A stretch of DNA of 64,000 bases, from positions 62,001 to 126,000 of the forward strand of contig JAMYHL010000083.1 of NCBI GenBank assembly GCA_025531455.1, written 5' to 3'. Below the pieces are notes generated by a model, which was given only the letters and a program-made list of their open reading frames with translations, made no database searches and was not told the origin of the DNA. Both the position numbers and the translations under genes were made by a program. Shown here in pieces: positions 12,017-22,172 of the stretch (its first letter is position 1; every line of letters starts with the position of its first letter). Origin of the DNA: Apiotrichum sp. Y4204. Taxonomy: Eukaryota; Basidiomycota; Tremellomycetes; Trichosporonales; Trichosporonaceae.

Positions 12017-14728
12017 TTACTGTATTGAAGGAGACAGAGGAACGTTCACTTGAGCAGCTGTAGAGCCCTGCTCCGTCCCAGACGTAGTAACCCCTTGTTG
12101 GCCGGAAGACTCCTGGGGAGCTTGTTGCTGTTCGAAGACAAGGGGATTGACAGTCTGCGAAGATAGCATACCGACGTTCGGAGGGGCAGTTTGATGGAGG
12201 GGAGATACAGGGCTGATGGCAGTGAAGGGAGGTGGAACATGCGGTGGGGTGGGGCCGACAGACATGTGAGATGCCAACTGGGGCGTTGCCAGTTGAGCTT
12301 GTTGACCTGAGCCTGCAATGGAGTGGCCGGAAGCAGGAATGCCAGTCGAAGGCTGAGTGATGTGGGCTTCTGTCATTGAACGACACAAACCCACAGTGTC
12401 CATTGGCTGCGCAGAAGTCGGGGTTGTCTGGGGGTTGTTGGGCCCAATACTGTAAGTACTGTGCCCCTGTGTCACCTGAACCGAAGCAAGAGTGTCTTCG
12501 AGGGCACGAATACGGTCATTCTTCTGTGCGAGCTCAGCCAGGCTACTGTCCAATGTGATCCTCAGGCTGTCCCGCTCGCCTTGCAGTTGGCGAACAGCCG
12601 ATTGCCCGGTGTGAATAATGCTTTGCAGACGCGCAACTTCCTGTCGTTCTGTGAGAGATAGAGTCTCAGCACGATCTCGATCCTTGATCGCAACAGAGTA
12701 TCGATCGCGAACAGTTTCCAAGTTGCGACGGGTTTCGGCACGGGCTGTTTCCTCTTCGGTCAACTTGATCTCAACCTGACGTTTGGCATCCTGCATGGAG
12801 CGAAGTTCGGACTCGAGATACTTGACGGTGTTCTCATGTGCCTGAACTTCGCGGCGCAGAGTCTCATTCTTGGTCTTGTACTGTTCCGATTCCTGGGAGG
12901 CCTTATTCGCCCTGGCTACTGTATCCGAAAACATGGCCTGAGCTTCGTGCCTCAGACCATCAAGAGCTTTTCGGCCCATTTGAAGCTGCGATGCCGCCGA
13001 CTTGTACGAGTACTCCACACGGTTAAAAATCGTGTGAAAATGATGGGCCGTCGCGCCAATCGTGTTCGGGCTAAACGGAGGAAGTTCGGAGGGTGCAGGA
13101 GGCCCTGATGCGGCTGTCCCAGGAGGTGCAGGATGAAAAACTGTTGAAGGCTGTTGAGTGTTCGGAAGTCCCTTGGTTTGTTCGGACCCAGTAGAACTAA
13201 CTTGAAGCTCGATCTGGGCTGAAGGAGGCTGGGTAACGCCAGACATCTCCAGGGCAGAGGTCTGAGGTGGAACGGATGGGTTCAAACCAAATTGGAGACC
13301 AGCCGAACCCAGGTGAGAACTCCCCGAATCGAAGGGAGCAAAGGAGAGGAACTGCTGAAGGGGATTGTGAGTGGCTGACTGTGGATCTTGAAGGGGATCG
13401 GGAACATGAGGGGGTGACATCGAAGCCGTCTGGGCTGCTTGGGCAAGAAACGCATCGGCATTGCTGATCGGGGTCGGGGCTGGAACAGACTGGGGCAAGC
13501 CTGCCGTTGTCGGGGGAGCTGTAGCACTTGAAGGACCCGGGGTTTGCTGAAGGTGCATGGTCCTCATGTCCTGGAGTTGCTGCTCACGACATTGAATGAG
13601 ATCCGCCACTGGCATTGAGAAGGGAGAGCCCAAAGGGGGATTCGGGGCTGTGAATCGCCTGATCTTGGGAGTGGTTTCTTCTCCCCCTTCGTGTGGACGT
13701 TTAAGCCCCCCTGTGGGAGGCCCAGGCGTGGTGTGAGGAACAGGAGCGGCGGCAGGTTCGGGGGAAGATCGAGGACATCATCGAATGGCATATCATAACC
13801 GGACATGTCGTAGTCCCCGTTGTCGTCCGCAAGTTCATCGAGATCAGAGAGCGGTCGCGAAGTGGATGGGAAAGCCGGGATAGCGCTGGTGCGAGATCCC
13901 GAGGCAATGATGGGAGAGGCTGCTCCGGACACAGGGGGTGGAACAACCGGGGAACGGACAGGGGGCTGATTGTCGGTCTGCCAAAAAGGTTTCGAGTGGG
14001 TGACCGGAGGTGTCGCAGCCGTCTGAACAGGGTTTGTCAGAACAGGGGTTGTCCGAACAGGAGCTGCTTGAGGAGGAGGGTCCAGGACAGAGAAGGTCAC
14101 CGTCGACATGGGGCAGCCTGTGAACCCATTGGAAAAGCAAGCCCAGCAGGCATGGAACTTGCGCCGAACTGAGTCCCAGTTGAAGATCAAAGTGGGCATA
14201 TTTTCCCCTCGGGCTAGCTCACATTGAAGCCGTTCATGTCTAGAAGTCAGCAACACCATCGCCTTTGCGAACAACACAAAGAATAGTCTGAACTCACAGA
14301 TACACAAAGGCTGGGAAGTGGTCACGGTTGTGACAGTTAATGCGCTTGAAAGCACTCTCTCCTTCCAAACGCCGGGCGCAATAGATATCCCTCGAACAGG
14401 TGGACCATGAACGAGTCTTGCCCGGGGGAAGTTGGGACTGTGCAACTTCTTCGGCGGTGGGAACATAACGCTGCAAGCCAATGTGGCGAGCAGCTGGAGG
14501 AAACAGGTGGTCCCGACAGCATTCCCATGGCTGCACAGGGCCAATGAAGGCGACGAATGACTCTAGCGTTTGAGCAGAGGCAAAAACGGGATCTTGGGAA
14601 CGTTCGTTGTTGAGCCATTCAGTGGTATTGGGACCATAAACACGTTGGCGTGCTAGTGGTTCATTGTCATTGCCTTCGGCCGGGTTCTCTGGCTGTTGAA
14701 CGGCAGCTGTCCGACGAGTTCGCGCCAT
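12017..14728 (-). CDS. Transposon accessory protein, Cys-rich head and coiled coil
   Basis: Three exons on the minus strand: 14728-14298, 14239-13800 and 13710-12017; 854 aa. The first intron is a clear GTGAGT...CTAG of 58 nt. The second, 89 nt with a weaker GTTATG donor, is inferred from the frame change; a real frameshift is the alternative. The N-terminal ~180 residues hold several cysteines and histidines (WECCRDH, CSRDIYCARR, NCHNRDHFPAF, CWACFSNGFTGCP) and could bind zinc. A long P/S/T/Q-rich stretch follows, then a charged coiled coil of about 180 residues (around YKSAASQLQMGRKALDGL through AELAQKNDRIRALEDTLASV), then another disordered tail. It lies convergent to the transposase and inside the inverted repeats, so it is element-encoded. 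Its role in transposition, for example DNA binding or assembly, is inferred only. Confidence 0.7.
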
Positions 14729-15589
14729 GATTGAAGGGATTGAGAACTATGAGGGTTGGGATGGCAATCTGCAGGACTGAGCGAGGGAGAGTGAGTGGGA
14801 TAGAGAGAAAGAGATAAAGCGAGAGTTGTGAGAGATTGAGTAAATAGAAGTAAGTGGTGAAGTGAGGGTCAGGACCAAGTATATGGGAGGGGTGTTCGGC
14901 GGGGCCAAAGGGTGTAGTTTGTTGTTTGTTCTTAGGTGTTTGTTGTTTGGTCAGTGGCCAAGCCGGTCTGTGCCACCGATGTTTGTTAGGATGATCTTCA
15001 GTCACAATGTAAGGAGTCTGTGCACTGGGTGCGATTCTGGAACACCCTGTTTGTCGACAAAACTGGAGTGTGTGGTGAGGAGAGCCCATTCGGCCCATTC
15101 GCCGTACATTGGTCCTTGCGCTTTGGTCGCTGCGCTTTGTTCGCCGCGCTTTGTTCGCTTTGTTTGGCATATGTGTGTGTCGTCTGCTGTTTGTTCTTGA
15201 AGGTGTCAGAGGGTGTCAACAGTGCAAGCTCCACACACAACAGTGCAACACAACAGTGCAACTTGCGTTGGGTTGTTGCATTGTGTTGTGTGTGTCAATT
15301 GCAGCAACAGTCTTGATCCCTGTTGTGTCATGTGTTTCACCTGGTTGGCTTTTTTTCTAATTTTTTTTTGTGGGTCAGACAAGATGCGTGGTCAAACAAC
15401 CCCATTGGGTCCCCGATTGAGATCAAAGATGCCATCCCAGATGAGATACAAAGGAGTAGAGCATGGAGTTGGCAAGGCACAATGCTTTCGGTAACTACTT
15501 GACATATTCGGTGGAGTTCGGTGGGAGCAATGTAAAATATTAGAAGAGCGAGGTAAAAAGCGGAGACAGCAATGTAAATCACGGGAGCA
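14729..15589 (-). promoter_or_regulatory. Right subterminal region of transposon
   Basis: Non-coding 861 bp between the accessory gene start and the right inverted repeat, so it must hold that gene's promoter. It includes repetitive GCGCTTTGTTCGC-like (15120-15165) and CAACAGTGCAA-like (15220-15265) stretches. Near the right end are motifs resembling TTTACATTGCTC on the minus strand (15523-15537, 15562-15579), related to the left-end motif at 5302-5316. Confidence 0.5.
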
Positions 15590-15632
15590 GATTGAAAAAA
15601 AAATCAGGAGAGCTGAAAAAAAATGGTCATGC
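15590..15632 (-). repeat. Right terminal inverted repeat of MULE
   Basis: 43 nt. Its reverse complement starts GCATGAC then CATTTTTTTTCAGC, matching the left end in spacing, and ends in nine T then CAATC. Confidence 0.8.
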
Positions 15633-15641
15633 CATAGAGAC
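15633..15641. repeat. Right target-site duplication CATAGAGAC
   Basis: Exact direct copy of 5219-5227, abutting the right end of the element. Confidence 0.75.
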
Positions 15642-16174
15642 TCCGGCAGATGAGGGACAAAGAGCCGCGACCAGTATGGACGCTAAGCGGGATGGTCTAG
15701 AGGCTCTGGCCATTCGAAGGTGCCAGTGTGTGGCTGAATGCTTAGTGAAGATTGTGAAGCTACGGAGAGGGCGTGTTCCTGGGAGAGATTATAGATCCTC
15801 GATACCGCAAATGTCGCACATTCCGCGCGATGACAAGGCAAACCGAGAGCAGCCACGCAGAACCAGCCAGTGGCGACAGATGTTCCAGCTTGTTAGCAAG
15901 CTAAAGCACGCTCAATCGTCGAACGGACGCACGAGTCCGCACCAGCATGTCATGCATGCAAACGATCAACAGTCAGTTAATCAGCAATTGTCAGTTGTCA
16001 ACCGCGGCTGGCCGAGGTCTCAAGGTCTCGACCGCAGGCCACACGTGGCAGGCAATCCATGACGACCATGACAGCATCGCTTCGTGATATCGCCAAGCGA
16101 AGCACCCAACTTTTTCCAGCACATAAATACCGGCTAGCCACGTACTATCTCTGCCCCACAACCCTCATCTCACG
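15642..16174. promoter_or_regulatory. Intergenic, upstream of FMN reductase
   Basis: 533 bp of host DNA right of the transposon. A CACATAAATACC TATA-like element lies near 16121, about 50 bp upstream of the ATG. An in-frame run through this area has no coding character. Nothing else seen. Confidence 0.45.
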
Positions 16175-16768
16175 ATGGCCGCGCGCAAGATTCTCGTCTT
16201 CTACGGCTCGTACCGCGCCGACCGCGCCGGCATCCGCCTGGCGCACTACATTGTCGACTCGCTGCGCGCGCGCGGTTCCGACCCCGAGCTCATCGACGCC
16301 AAGGCCATCGACCTCCCCATCCTCGACAGGATGTACAAGGAGTATCCCGCGGGGACGGCGCCGCCCGCGCTCGAGACCCTCGCGAACAAGATCCGCGCGG
16401 CCGACGCATTCGTCTTCGTCACTGGCGAGTACAACTGGGGACCCCAGCCGGGCCTCAAGAACCTCACCGACCATTTCCTCGAGGAGTGGTTCTGGCGCCC
16501 TGCGGCCATCGCAAGCTACTCGGCCGGCAGGTTCAGCGGCGTGCGCTCCAGCACGGTGTGGCACGGCATCCTCTCCGAGATGGGCATGGTGGTCATCTCG
16601 AGCTCGCTGGCGGTCGGCGGGATCACCAAGACGCTCGACGCGGAGAACCAGCCCATCGGTGACGGCGGCGCATCCCTCGGCCGCTCTTTCAAGCGCTGGG
16701 CGGACGATCTCGACTGGTGGGCCGAGGCGGCGTGCAACCAGCGCAAGCTCAAGGATCCGCCGTACTAG
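16175..16768 (+). CDS. NADPH-dependent FMN reductase family protein
   Basis: Single exon, 197 aa, the usual length for the flavodoxin-like NADPH-dependent FMN reductase family. It opens with the flavodoxin-type strand-loop KILVFYGSYRADRAGIRLA (FMN phosphate loop). The second signature is FVTGEYNWGPQPGLKNLTD near residues 86-104, the counterpart of the family's P-E-Y-N...P-x-x-L-K-N loop that contacts the flavin ring. Family members are cytosolic dimers that reduce FMN, quinones, azo dyes or chromate using NAD(P)H; the substrate here is unknown. The start is the only ATG ahead of the first strand. Confidence 0.88.
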   Translation: MAARKILVFYGSYRADRAGIRLAHYIVDSLRARGSDPELIDAKAIDLPILDRMYKEYPAGTAPPALETLANKIRAADAFVFVTGEYNWGPQPGLKNLTDHFLEEWFWRPAAIASYSAGRFSGVRSSTVWHGILSEMGMVVISSSLAVGGITKTLDAENQPIGDGGASLGRSFKRWADDLDWWAEAACNQRKLKDPPY

Positions 16769-17180
16769 TGGCGCGGGATGGAAAAGGAGGGGAGGATTAC
16801 ACATATGTGGTAGCTTGGGCGAGGGCCGTGACATGTGATGGGTACTTTGTCTGCATGAAGCGTGCGCTCCCCGGGCGTCCGTTCTCACCTTCTAGTCGAC
16901 GGCGTTGATTGTGTCACAGTGACATTCATGGGATCGCCCCAAAGCGGGGCGCGCTGCGAGTCAGTCAGTCTGCAAGCTCGTGGCAGATCAGCAAAAAGGT
17001 CATCAGAACGTCGTCTTCATCGCAAATGAGGAAGAACGCATTCTGATTCAGTAGGAAGCAAGCCTTTTGAACTTCGGATATGCATACGGTCGTAGTATCA
17101 ACCACCACAGCCTCTGGGCTGCGGCCGTCCTCTACGCGCCACGCGCCCTGTCATCGCACTCAACAGCCTAGCATCAACTT
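16769..17180. other. Convergent intergenic region
   Basis: 412 bp between the 3' ends of the FMN reductase and the leucyl aminopeptidase. No gene, RNA or repeat seen. Confidence 0.4.
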
Positions 17181-18950
17181 CTAGGCAAGCTGCTCAGCCA
17201 CCTTGACGAGAGTGCGCACGCCAAAGCCGGTGCCCTCGGTCGAGGTGTAGCCGTGAGCGGCGCCAAAGTTGGCGGCGGGGCCGGCAATGTCGAGATGCGC
17301 CCAGTTGCCCTTTTCGCCGGCAAACTGCTTCAACTGCACTGTCAGACATGTCTCTCTTCACACACAACTCACAAAGACGCCAGCCTTGAGCATGCCGGCC
17401 CAGCGGTTCGAGCCGATGTTCTTGAGGTCGGCGGTCGTGCTCTTCAGGTCCTCGAGGAGCTCCTCGGGGAACGGCATCGGCCAGAAGAGCTCGCCGCTGG
17501 CGTCAGACGCGGCCTTGACGGCCTCGATGGCCTTGTCGTCGCCCATGAGACCGGCAGTGCGAGTGCCGAGAGCAACGAGCTGCGCACCGGTGAGGGTAGC
17601 GACGTTGAGAAGGAGGTCCGGGTCGGTCTCCTCGGTGCCGTAGCCGGTGGCCTTGGACTGGGCGCAGGCGAGACCGTCGGCGAGGACGAGGCGGCCCTCG
17701 GCGTCGGTGTTGTGGATCTCGACGGTGGTGCCGGTGCGCTGGCGAATGACATCGCCGTTCTTGAGCGCCGATCCAGAGGGCATGTTCTCCGCAAGGCAGA
17801 GCCAGCCAGTGACGCGGGTAGGGACCTGCAGCTCAGCGGCAGCGAGAACAGCGTGGAGAGTGGCAGCGGCACCGCCCATGTCGCCCTTCATCTCGTGCAT
17901 GCCAGGCGAGGGTTTGAGGGAGATACCTCCCGAGTCGAAGGTGACGCCCTTGCCGACGATGGCGAGGTGCTTGCCGCCGTTGGAGGGGGTGTAAGCGACC
18001 TTGACGAGGCGGGGCGGGCGGGTGGATCCCTGTCCGACGCCGACGAGACCACCGCAGTTCTCCTCCTTGAGACGCTTCTCGTCCCACACCTCGACAGTCA
18101 CGCCGTCGAGACCCTTGGCGCCCTCCTGGGCGCGCTCTGCAAAGGTCTGGGGGTAGAGGTCGTTCGGGGGGGTGTTGACAAGGTCGCGGGCGGCCTTGAC
18201 GTGGCGAGCGGTGATCTCGGCGCGGCGCACAACCTCGGCGGCGTCCTTGAGCGACGACACAACCTGGATAGTCGACACGGGCGCGGTCTTGTCCTTGGAC
18301 TTGTACGAGTCCCAGGTGTACACACCGAGGCTGGCACCCTCGGCGACAGCGGTGAGGGCCTCGGCATCGGCGGCGGGCAGGGCAACGGCGACAGACTTGA
18401 GCTCCATGCCGGAAGCAGTGCGGACGGCAGCACCGGCGGCGCGGCGGAGAGCCTCAGGCTTGGGGTCGGCACCTAGGCCGACAAACATGAGGACCGCGGC
18501 GGCGTCGCCCTCGCCACCGGGGATGACCTGCGTGTTTCCGGCCTTGCCCTTGAAGCCGAGCTTGCCGAGCTGGGTGGTGAGAGCCTCGCGGCGCGCCTCG
18601 GGGGCCTCGTTGAGGCAGAGCTTGCTGTCGCTCGTGGGCACGCCGATGATCAGCGCATCGGCAGAGTACTTGCTGCTCGGGGCGACGGCGGAGAGGACGG
18701 TAGCTGATGACGACTGCGAAGCGTGAGACATGTGTCTATGGGAAAGCACCAGACGCGGGGAGATGGACAGGTGGGAGAGGGGCATGGCGGTGAGGCCAGC
18801 CCTCGCTGTGCGGGACGGCGTGCTCGCCGCCGTGGCGAGTGTGCGCGCGCCAGACAACGACGCGACGCCGCGCGTCACCAGCAACTGCTGCTGACGCTGG
18901 ACCAGTCCGCGGCGCACTGCGGGCGCCACGGTAGCGAGAGGACGCACCAT
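17181..18950 (-). CDS. Leucyl aminopeptidase (peptidase M17)
   Basis: Two exons, 18950-17373 and 17333-17181, split by a 39-nt intron; 576 aa. The C-terminal catalytic domain has the M17 signature NTDAEGRL (~414-421), the metal and catalytic-lysine segment GKGVTFDSGG (~333), and MKGDMGGAAA. M17 enzymes are hexameric two-metal exopeptidases that remove N-terminal residues, preferring leucine. The first ~70 residues are rich in Arg, Ser and Ala with no acidic residues (VRRGLVQRQQQLL...ASLSGARTLATAAS), typical of a mitochondrial presequence. A second ATG at 18731 (MSHASQSSS) directly precedes the conserved part and could give a cytosolic form. The start at 18950 is chosen because the upstream in-frame ATG at 19061 lies in probable 5' UTR. 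Confidence 0.93.
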
Positions 18951-19668
18951 GCTGAAAAGAAAGTGGGGAAAAGAGGGAAAGGGGGAGAGAGGAGGTGCTG
19001 TCTTATTAGATGTTGCGTTCCAAACTCGGAACACGCACGCTGCAGCACTCTCGCTCTCCACATCGCTCGCGATTCCACATTGTCACAGAAAAATCGGGGA
19101 ACCAAAGGAGAGCCAGTGTTCCTGGCAAAAGGATCGACAATCTCCAATACAGGGTGATGGTCCCAGTCACGTGACTATTACATCCATATAGAGACGGGAC
19201 CAAATCAAGTAACCACCATCTTATCGCGGCTAGTTGAGTCAACCTTGCGTGGACTAGCGCCCAGCCAAACCGGCGAGATCCGAACACGAGAAGCCCACGG
19301 AAATCGCCGATGACAGGAACCACACAAATTCCGAAGAGATGATTCCAATCGAGCATGTTCTACAGGCTGCACAGGTTGCTCTAGTGTTGCTCCAGCTGCA
19401 CATGTGCACATGCCTGTGAACACGCGCAGCGCGCAGATGCGGGCCGTACCCGCGCATATCCGTGTACTTTGTCCATCGTGTGGCCGCATTTCCTCTTACA
19501 CCATGCGGTCACGATCAGGGTGTGCCCCTGCCCCATCCTTAAGCGGTGTATAAATAGTGCACCTTCGGGCAAGATCCGGTAGTCTGACCACGAATGTTAT
19601 GCATGTGGCCCCATGGCCCCGTTGACAACACATGTGGCCCCGCACATCCTAGCCCTATGGAAAGACAG
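18951..19668. promoter_or_regulatory. Intergenic, promoter of leucyl aminopeptidase
   Basis: 718 bp. Holds the aminopeptidase promoter and the 3' end of the amidase gene. No coding exon or repeat recognised. Confidence 0.4.
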
Positions 19669-21681
19669 CTAGCAACCACCAACAATGGCCATGGCGCCCA
19701 GCTCGCCCTGGGCACAGACCACGGTAGCGACCACCATGGTCCCGTATGGCGGGCGCCACTGGGAATGCTGCACCGCGAGGTCCTCCGCCGCGACCCTTCC
19801 TGTGGCGGTGAACTCGGCCCCGTGCAGTTGTGGGGTCACGACCTCGCCGTTGATCGTGACTGTTGCGGACTTGATGGGCCCCGGAGCCGTGCCTCGCACA
19901 GTGTATTCGTACCGCGAGTCCCTGCGGGGCTCAACCCGCACATCGAGCTTGAGCTCGCCAGCCGCTTCCGTAGCAACATGAGCCGGTGCGCGCGGCACTG
20001 GCCCAAGCGACGGGGTCCGTGGTGGGACAGGTCGCGGTGGAAGCGCTTTCTCCAGCAGCGCGGCGATGCGCAGCAGCTTGTTGTCGTCCCATCCCTTGCC
20101 CGCGAGGGTGAGCCCGAACGGCATACCGATTTCCTCTGCCAGTCCCATCGGGAGCGTCACGGTCGGGATCCCCAGGTGGCGGATCACAAGGTTGCCATTT
20201 GCCACCCACGTGCCGTCGCGTGTCGCGATGGCATGCGCGGCCCGGTTGATGTCGGCGTCCGCGGGCCCCACGTCCGCGACGGTCGGCCAGGCGAGGGCGC
20301 TCAGCCCCTCCTTGTCCATCCACGCATCATGCACCTCGCGGCGCGCCCTGTCGAGTCCCCGCACGCCGTCCGCCATTAACGGGATCTCTGCGGGTGGGCG
20401 TGCCCGGCCCTCCTTTACGAAGCGCACATAGTCTGCCATCTCGATATCGTCGCCGTAGTCATTGGCAATCTGGCCGTTCGGGAGCGGAAACACAAGCGCG
20501 GGGTCCACCTCGGAAAACGACCGGGGGGCACGCGAGCCCGGCACGGCAGCATTCGCGGCGAGAAAGTCGTCAAGCGCAAAGGTACACAGGTCGGCCATCT
20601 CGCTCGCAAAGTAGCCCTCGGGGACGTAGCCGCGCGTCTCCAGACCGCCCTGGAACCAGTCCTTGGCAACCGCAGGGTTCTCGTGCTCGTACACCGTCCG
20701 CGCGGGAAAGTCGCACTCGATCACCTCGGCACCGAGGTCTGCGAGACGGGCTGTGGCTGCCTTGAAGAGAGAAATGACAGAGGCTCGGGTCGGGATGCGC
20801 TCGTCGTTCCCGAGGTAGCACCGCGGCAGGCCGATGCGGACACCAGCAAGTGGGCGGGCGCTCTCGTCGCGGCCGAGATCGCCATACGACGGTGGGCGTA
20901 ACGCCGACGCCTTCGGAATATCAACCCACTCCTGCACGCGCCAAAAGTTGCCCCGTGTTTTGTCGTCATCCCCGACGACCACATCCAGAAGCGCGAGCAT
21001 GTCCGCCATTGAGCGCGTGTGCGGCACCACGACGTCCATGGTCGGCACAAGAGGCCAGTTGCCGCGGATGGAGATGACGCCCCAGCTGGGGGTGTACGCG
21101 CAGAGGGCATTGTTCGTCGCTGGTGCGCGCCCACTAGACCAGGTTTCCTCGCCGAGCCCAAAGGCAGCAAAGCTTGCGGCCGTCGCTGTTCCCGAGCCGT
21201 TGGACGAGCCGCTCGCCCATGCCGAGGTGAGGAACGCGCCATTGTACGGGCTCTCCGCGCGCCCATCCAGTCCGCGCTGCATCCCGCCGTTCGCCATTGG
21301 CGGCATCGTCGTCAGGCCAAGGAGCACAGCACCGGCAGCACGAAGTTTGCCTACAACATACGAGTCCTCGCTGGCGACCAGGTCGCGGAACGCGGGGGAT
21401 CCCGCCGACACTGTCATCCCGCGCGCCTTGTACGAGTCCTTGGCGGTATACGGAATGCCGTCCAGTGAAGAGAGCAGCTGGCCGCGAGCGCGTCGGACGT
21501 CGGCAGCTCGCGCGTCCGCAAAGGCAGTGCGAGACAGCACAGGGACCGAGTTGAGACGGACCCCATGGTGGTCATACGAGGCGATGCGGCGCAGATACTC
21601 GGCAACCAGGCCCACACTCGTGACTCTGCCCTCGTCAAGGGCACGTCGCAGATCCTCGAGGGAGGCCTCGACAACGTCCAT
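19669..21681 (-). CDS. Amidase-signature family protein
   Basis: Single exon, 670 aa. The amidase-signature Ser-cisSer-Lys triad can be placed: Lys81 in DGIPYTAKDSYK, cis-Ser in the Gly/Ser loop ASGSSNGSG (~156-164), and the nucleophile Ser in TWSSGRAPA (~180-188), where the common form is G-G-S-(I/V)-R-x-P-A. Amidase-signature enzymes hydrolyse carboxamides, ureas or acyl-amides, and the substrate cannot be read. After the core, which ends near residue 540 with MPFGLTLAGKGWDDNKLL, there is an extra ~120-residue beta-rich tail (DVRVEPRRDSRYEYTVRG...) not found in minimal amidases. There is no signal peptide. An exact CRE palindrome sits 157 bp upstream of the start. Confidence 0.88.
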   Translation of the reverse strand: MDVVEASLEDLRRALDEGRVTSVGLVAEYLRRIASYDHHGVRLNSVPVLSRTAFADARAADVRRARGQLLSSLDGIPYTAKDSYKARGMTVSAGSPAFRDLVASEDSYVVGKLRAAGAVLLGLTTMPPMANGGMQRGLDGRAESPYNGAFLTSAWASGSSNGSGTATAASFAAFGLGEETWSSGRAPATNNALCAYTPSWGVISIRGNWPLVPTMDVVVPHTRSMADMLALLDVVVGDDDKTRGNFWRVQEWVDIPKASALRPPSYGDLGRDESARPLAGVRIGLPRCYLGNDERIPTRASVISLFKAATARLADLGAEVIECDFPARTVYEHENPAVAKDWFQGGLETRGYVPEGYFASEMADLCTFALDDFLAANAAVPGSRAPRSFSEVDPALVFPLPNGQIANDYGDDIEMADYVRFVKEGRARPPAEIPLMADGVRGLDRARREVHDAWMDKEGLSALAWPTVADVGPADADINRAAHAIATRDGTWVANGNLVIRHLGIPTVTLPMGLAEEIGMPFGLTLAGKGWDDNKLLRIAALLEKALPPRPVPPRTPSLGPVPRAPAHVATEAAGELKLDVRVEPRRDSRYEYTVRGTAPGPIKSATVTINGEVVTPQLHGAEFTATGRVAAEDLAVQHSQWRPPYGTMVVATVVCAQGELGAMAIVGGC

Positions 21682-22172
21682 GGCGGCGGAAGCGGTGTAT
21701 ATTGTGAAGTGTGAAAATCAAGAGAGATTCTTGCCGGCAGACTGCTAGCAGTGGGTAACAGCCAAAAGTGAGAAACAGTAAAGGTGGGCAATGTTGCTGT
21801 GGCGTTGGCGTCTGATAGACCTTCTGACATTTTCTGTTGACGTCAGGCGCGTCAGGGCGATGAAGTGTCGGATACCTGATACTAGTAGTAGTCACCACAG
21901 GTCTTTTCGCGACTGAGTTCGTTCTGCGGTGAGAATGCTTTCCCACATACATGTACCACTGAGTTACAGTTGCTCAGAGGCTCCTCTTGTGAGGGGGACG
22001 GGCCCCAAATGACACCCTGCTGTGCATTTTGCTGCACAAGAGGTTCAGGAGGCGCCGGGAGAACAACCGCGTAAAGACTTTTGGTGACTACTGTCTTAGA
22101 CTACGCGACTTGATGTGTGCGGACGGGGTCTTTGTCAAACGGTGGAGCATCCCAGTGCATGATCTACTGTAT
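21682..22172. promoter_or_regulatory. Intergenic, promoter of amidase
   Basis: 491 bp. Holds the amidase promoter with an exact TGACGTCA at 21838-21845, and the 3' end of the first kinase-like gene. Confidence 0.45.
21838..21845. promoter_or_regulatory. CRE/ATF palindrome TGACGTCA
   Basis: Exact palindrome 157 bp upstream of the amidase start at 21681. Confidence 0.5.

Larger units (their letters stand above)
5228..15632. mobile_element. Complete MULE-superfamily DNA transposon (10,405 bp)
   Basis: Bounded by imperfect 43-nt terminal inverted repeats. Each begins GC, has five variable bases, then CATTTTTTTTCAGC, and continues through a second nine-T run to CAATC. A 9-bp direct repeat (CATAGAGAC) flanks it. 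Inside are two convergent genes with stops 163 bp apart: a MULE transposase fused to two protease domains (5757-11853, plus) and a coiled-coil protein (14728-12017, minus). All reading frames are intact, so the copy may be recent or active; that is inference. Base composition differs from the host: lower GC and many TTCGG/CCGAA words. Confidence 0.85.

Noticed and set aside
12017..14728. Accessory gene considered as an independent host gene
   Set aside because: It lies wholly inside the inverted repeats and target duplication, so it is part of the element.
15100..15270. Repeats at the right transposon end considered as a CRISPR-like or satellite array
   Set aside because: Units are short, irregular and without spacers; this is subterminal low-complexity DNA in a fungal transposon.
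15680..15730. tRNA-like stretch (GGTCTAGAGG then ATTCGAAGG)
   Set aside because: B-box does not fit GGTTCGANTCC and no acceptor stem can be folded by eye.
17253..18476. 407-codon open frame opposite the leucyl aminopeptidase
   Set aside because: Complementary-strand reading of a GC-rich conserved gene; the minus-strand M17 signatures are decisive.
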